This document shows, in pieces, positions 62,707-64,000 of a stretch of DNA of 64,000 nt. The DNA comes from a bacterium (GTDB lineage Bacteria; CLD3; SB21), in the NCBI GenBank assembly GCA_008933615.1, contig WBUR01000014.1, positions 1 through 64,000 on the forward strand, in the 5' to 3' direction. The position numbers and the translations under genes were made by a program. Position 1 is the first letter of the stretch; every line of letters starts with the position of its first letter. The notes below the pieces were generated by a model, which ran no database searches, had not been told where the DNA came from, and saw only the letters and a program-made list of their open reading frames with translations.

Positions 62707-64000
62707 TTGAAACATCAAACATTTTATCAATGGATTTTTATCTGCACGATCGGTTTATCGCTAATCGGCTGCGGGGGAGAAAAAAAAGATTCAGCCTCCG
62801 GCGATAATTCCAAACCGGAATACGGCGGCACGTTGATCTACGCGAAGAACGGCCCGCCGATCTCGCTCGATCCTGCCGCAACAAAAGAAACTGAATCGTC
62901 GGTCATTGTTGCCAGCATTTTCGATGGGCTCGTAGAACAACAAGCAGGTAAAGCGGCGATAAATCCTGCACTGGCAAAATCATGGAATATTTCAAAGGAC
63001 GGTTTGACTTACACATTCAATCTCCGATCCGGAGTCACTTTCCATGACGGCACGCCTTTCAACGCCGATGCGGTATTGTTCAGTTTTAACAGGCAAAAAG
63101 ACCCAAAACATCCCGGATATACTACGCGGGACGCATTTGAATACTGGAAAAATTTCGATATGGATAAAGTGGTGAGAACTATAGCCGCAGTTAACGATTC
63201 GACGGTTGAGTTCAAATTAAGCAAACCGGATGCGACCTTTTTGAATTTGCTCACGATCAATTTTGCCGCGATCGTCAGTCCTGAAGCAGTTAAAAAATAC
63301 AAAAATGATTTTTATAAAAATCCCGTCGGAACGGGCGCATTTAAATTTTCAAGCTGGAATGACGACGGATCGGTGGTATGCGTCGCATTTGAAAATTTCA
63401 TGAACGGCCGGCCTTATGCAGATACGTTGGTTTTTAAACCCATTTCTGACGGCCATCAGCGGTGGCTGGAATTGAAAGCGGGCACTGTGAATATGATGTC
63501 TACGCCGGGACAAGCCGATCTTGCAGAAATTGAAAATACATCCGGCGTCAAAATGGCAAAGCAGCACGGCATCAATGTCGCGTACCTGGCGATGAATATG
63601 AGCAAAAAACCTTTTACGGATCTGCGTGTTCGCCAGGCTATCGTTTATGCAATCAATCGTGAACACTTGGTCAAAGAAGTGTACGGCCAACTCGGCCGCG
63701 CTGCAAAAAACCCCATTCCGCCGGTGTTACTTGGGTATAACGAAGAGATCCGATTTACGCCATATAATCCGGAGAAATCCAAAGAACTTCTGAAAGAGGC
63801 TGGGTTCCCGAATGGCTTTAAAACCAAACTCCTGAGCTTACCTATCGTACGAGAATATATGCCCAACGGACAGCTGACAGCTGAATTCATTCAAAAGGAA
63901 TTAAAAGCCGTCGGCATTGAAGTGGAAATCGTGTCGTACGAATGGAAAGAAGTTCTTGCCCGGCGGGAGCGTGGTGAACATGAACTCGCGTTAGCCGGCT
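62707..64000 (+). CDS. Peptide-binding lipoprotein, ABC family 5, copy 3, partial
   Basis: 431 codons visible from a TTG with AAAGGAGA upstream; the frame is open to the right edge. Lipobox LIGC (Cys22). Clear family marks: KNGPPISLDPAATKETES, WNISKDGLTYTFNLR and FHDGTPFNADAVLFSF. Closest in wording to copy 2. The TTG start and missing C-terminus mean the full gene should be read with downstream sequence. Confidence 0.9.
   Translation, partial: MKHQTFYQWIFICTIGLSLIGCGGEKKDSASGDNSKPEYGGTLIYAKNGPPISLDPAATKETESSVIVASIFDGLVEQQAGKAAINPALAKSWNISKDGLTYTFNLRSGVTFHDGTPFNADAVLFSFNRQKDPKHPGYTTRDAFEYWKNFDMDKVVRTIAAVNDSTVEFKLSKPDATFLNLLTINFAAIVSPEAVKKYKNDFYKNPVGTGAFKFSSWNDDGSVVCVAFENFMNGRPYADTLVFKPISDGHQRWLELKAGTVNMMSTPGQADLAEIENTSGVKMAKQHGINVAYLAMNMSKKPFTDLRVRQAIVYAINREHLVKEVYGQLGRAAKNPIPPVLLGYNEEIRFTPYNPEKSKELLKEAGFPNGFKTKLLSLPIVREYMPNGQLTAEFIQKELKAVGIEVEIVSYEWKEVLARRERGEHELALAG

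Noticed and set aside
1-64000. CRISPR array, rRNA operon, prophage or integron
   Set aside because: No regularly spaced direct repeats, no rRNA-like sequence, and no phage structural, integrase or transposase genes were found on reading.

Overview
The window reads as a chromosomal segment of a Gram-negative, free-living bacterium, moderate in GC and densely coded on both strands. There are many signal-peptide lipoproteins and beta-barrel outer-membrane proteins (one PorV/FadL-like), a BshC (bacillithiol) homologue, a DUF1257/DUF2997 pair, family-4 uracil-DNA glycosylase and a trigger factor-clpP-clpX cluster. This mix best fits the Fibrobacteres-Chlorobi-Bacteroidetes (FCB) superphylum or a neighbouring candidate phylum; that placement is inference, since no rRNA gene is present. 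No CRISPR array, prophage or transposase gene was seen.

Layout. 1-6.3 kb: envelope genes on the minus strand. These are two related lipoproteins (one with a CxxCH haem motif), a small barrel, and a lipoprotein / PorV-like barrel / TPR operon ending in a clear terminator. 6.3-10 kb: an AmrS-type radical SAM enzyme, a short-chain dehydrogenase and a umuDC operon with a good promoter and operator-like palindromes. 10-19.9 kb: xseB, the detached C-terminal domain of an AtuA-type protein, a GNAT protein, a polysaccharide deacetylase, an S9 peptidase, a thermonuclease, DUF1257 + DUF2997, the AtuA main domain, and a response regulator-diguanylate cyclase. 20-25.4 kb: a membrane-anchored unknown, a permuted aconitase-family fusion, a SAM-I riboswitch with metK, and a glutamine amidotransferase. 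25.5-30.3 kb: tRNA-Lys, a second diguanylate cyclase, and clpX, clpP and tig behind tRNA-Leu. 30.5-36.7 kb: a tightly overlapping operon sppA (with an extra barrel domain)-udg-holA-sigma-moaC-DUF3108. 36.7-42.3 kb: an unknown protein, a barrel protein and clpC. 42.4-47.9 kb: a peptide-utilisation cluster of OPT transporter, PqqD-like protein, PepD dipeptidase and an MFS carrier. 48-56.5 kb: a receiver protein, a radical SAM protein, bshC, a long-chain acyl-CoA ligase and a 923-residue orphan. 56.6-64 kb: a Fic protein behind a palindromic operator-like site, a lipoprotein with histidines at exact heptad spacing, a small membrane protein with a CxxC domain, and three tandem family-5 peptide-binding lipoproteins, the last cut by the window edge.

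Repeats. Two 154-bp copies of a fold-back element (about 97% identical, with 22-nt inverted ends) lie 14 kb apart, with a possible remnant near the right end. Three intergenic spacers carry degenerate CCACGAA-type fold-back sequences.

The most unusual observations are the histidine heptad ladder lipoprotein, the SppA-barrel fusion, a ClpP with Ser-His-Asn in place of Ser-His-Asp, the permuted aconitase fusion, the OPT-PqqD-PepD-MFS cluster, the split AtuA domains and the candidate self-regulatory site ahead of fic.
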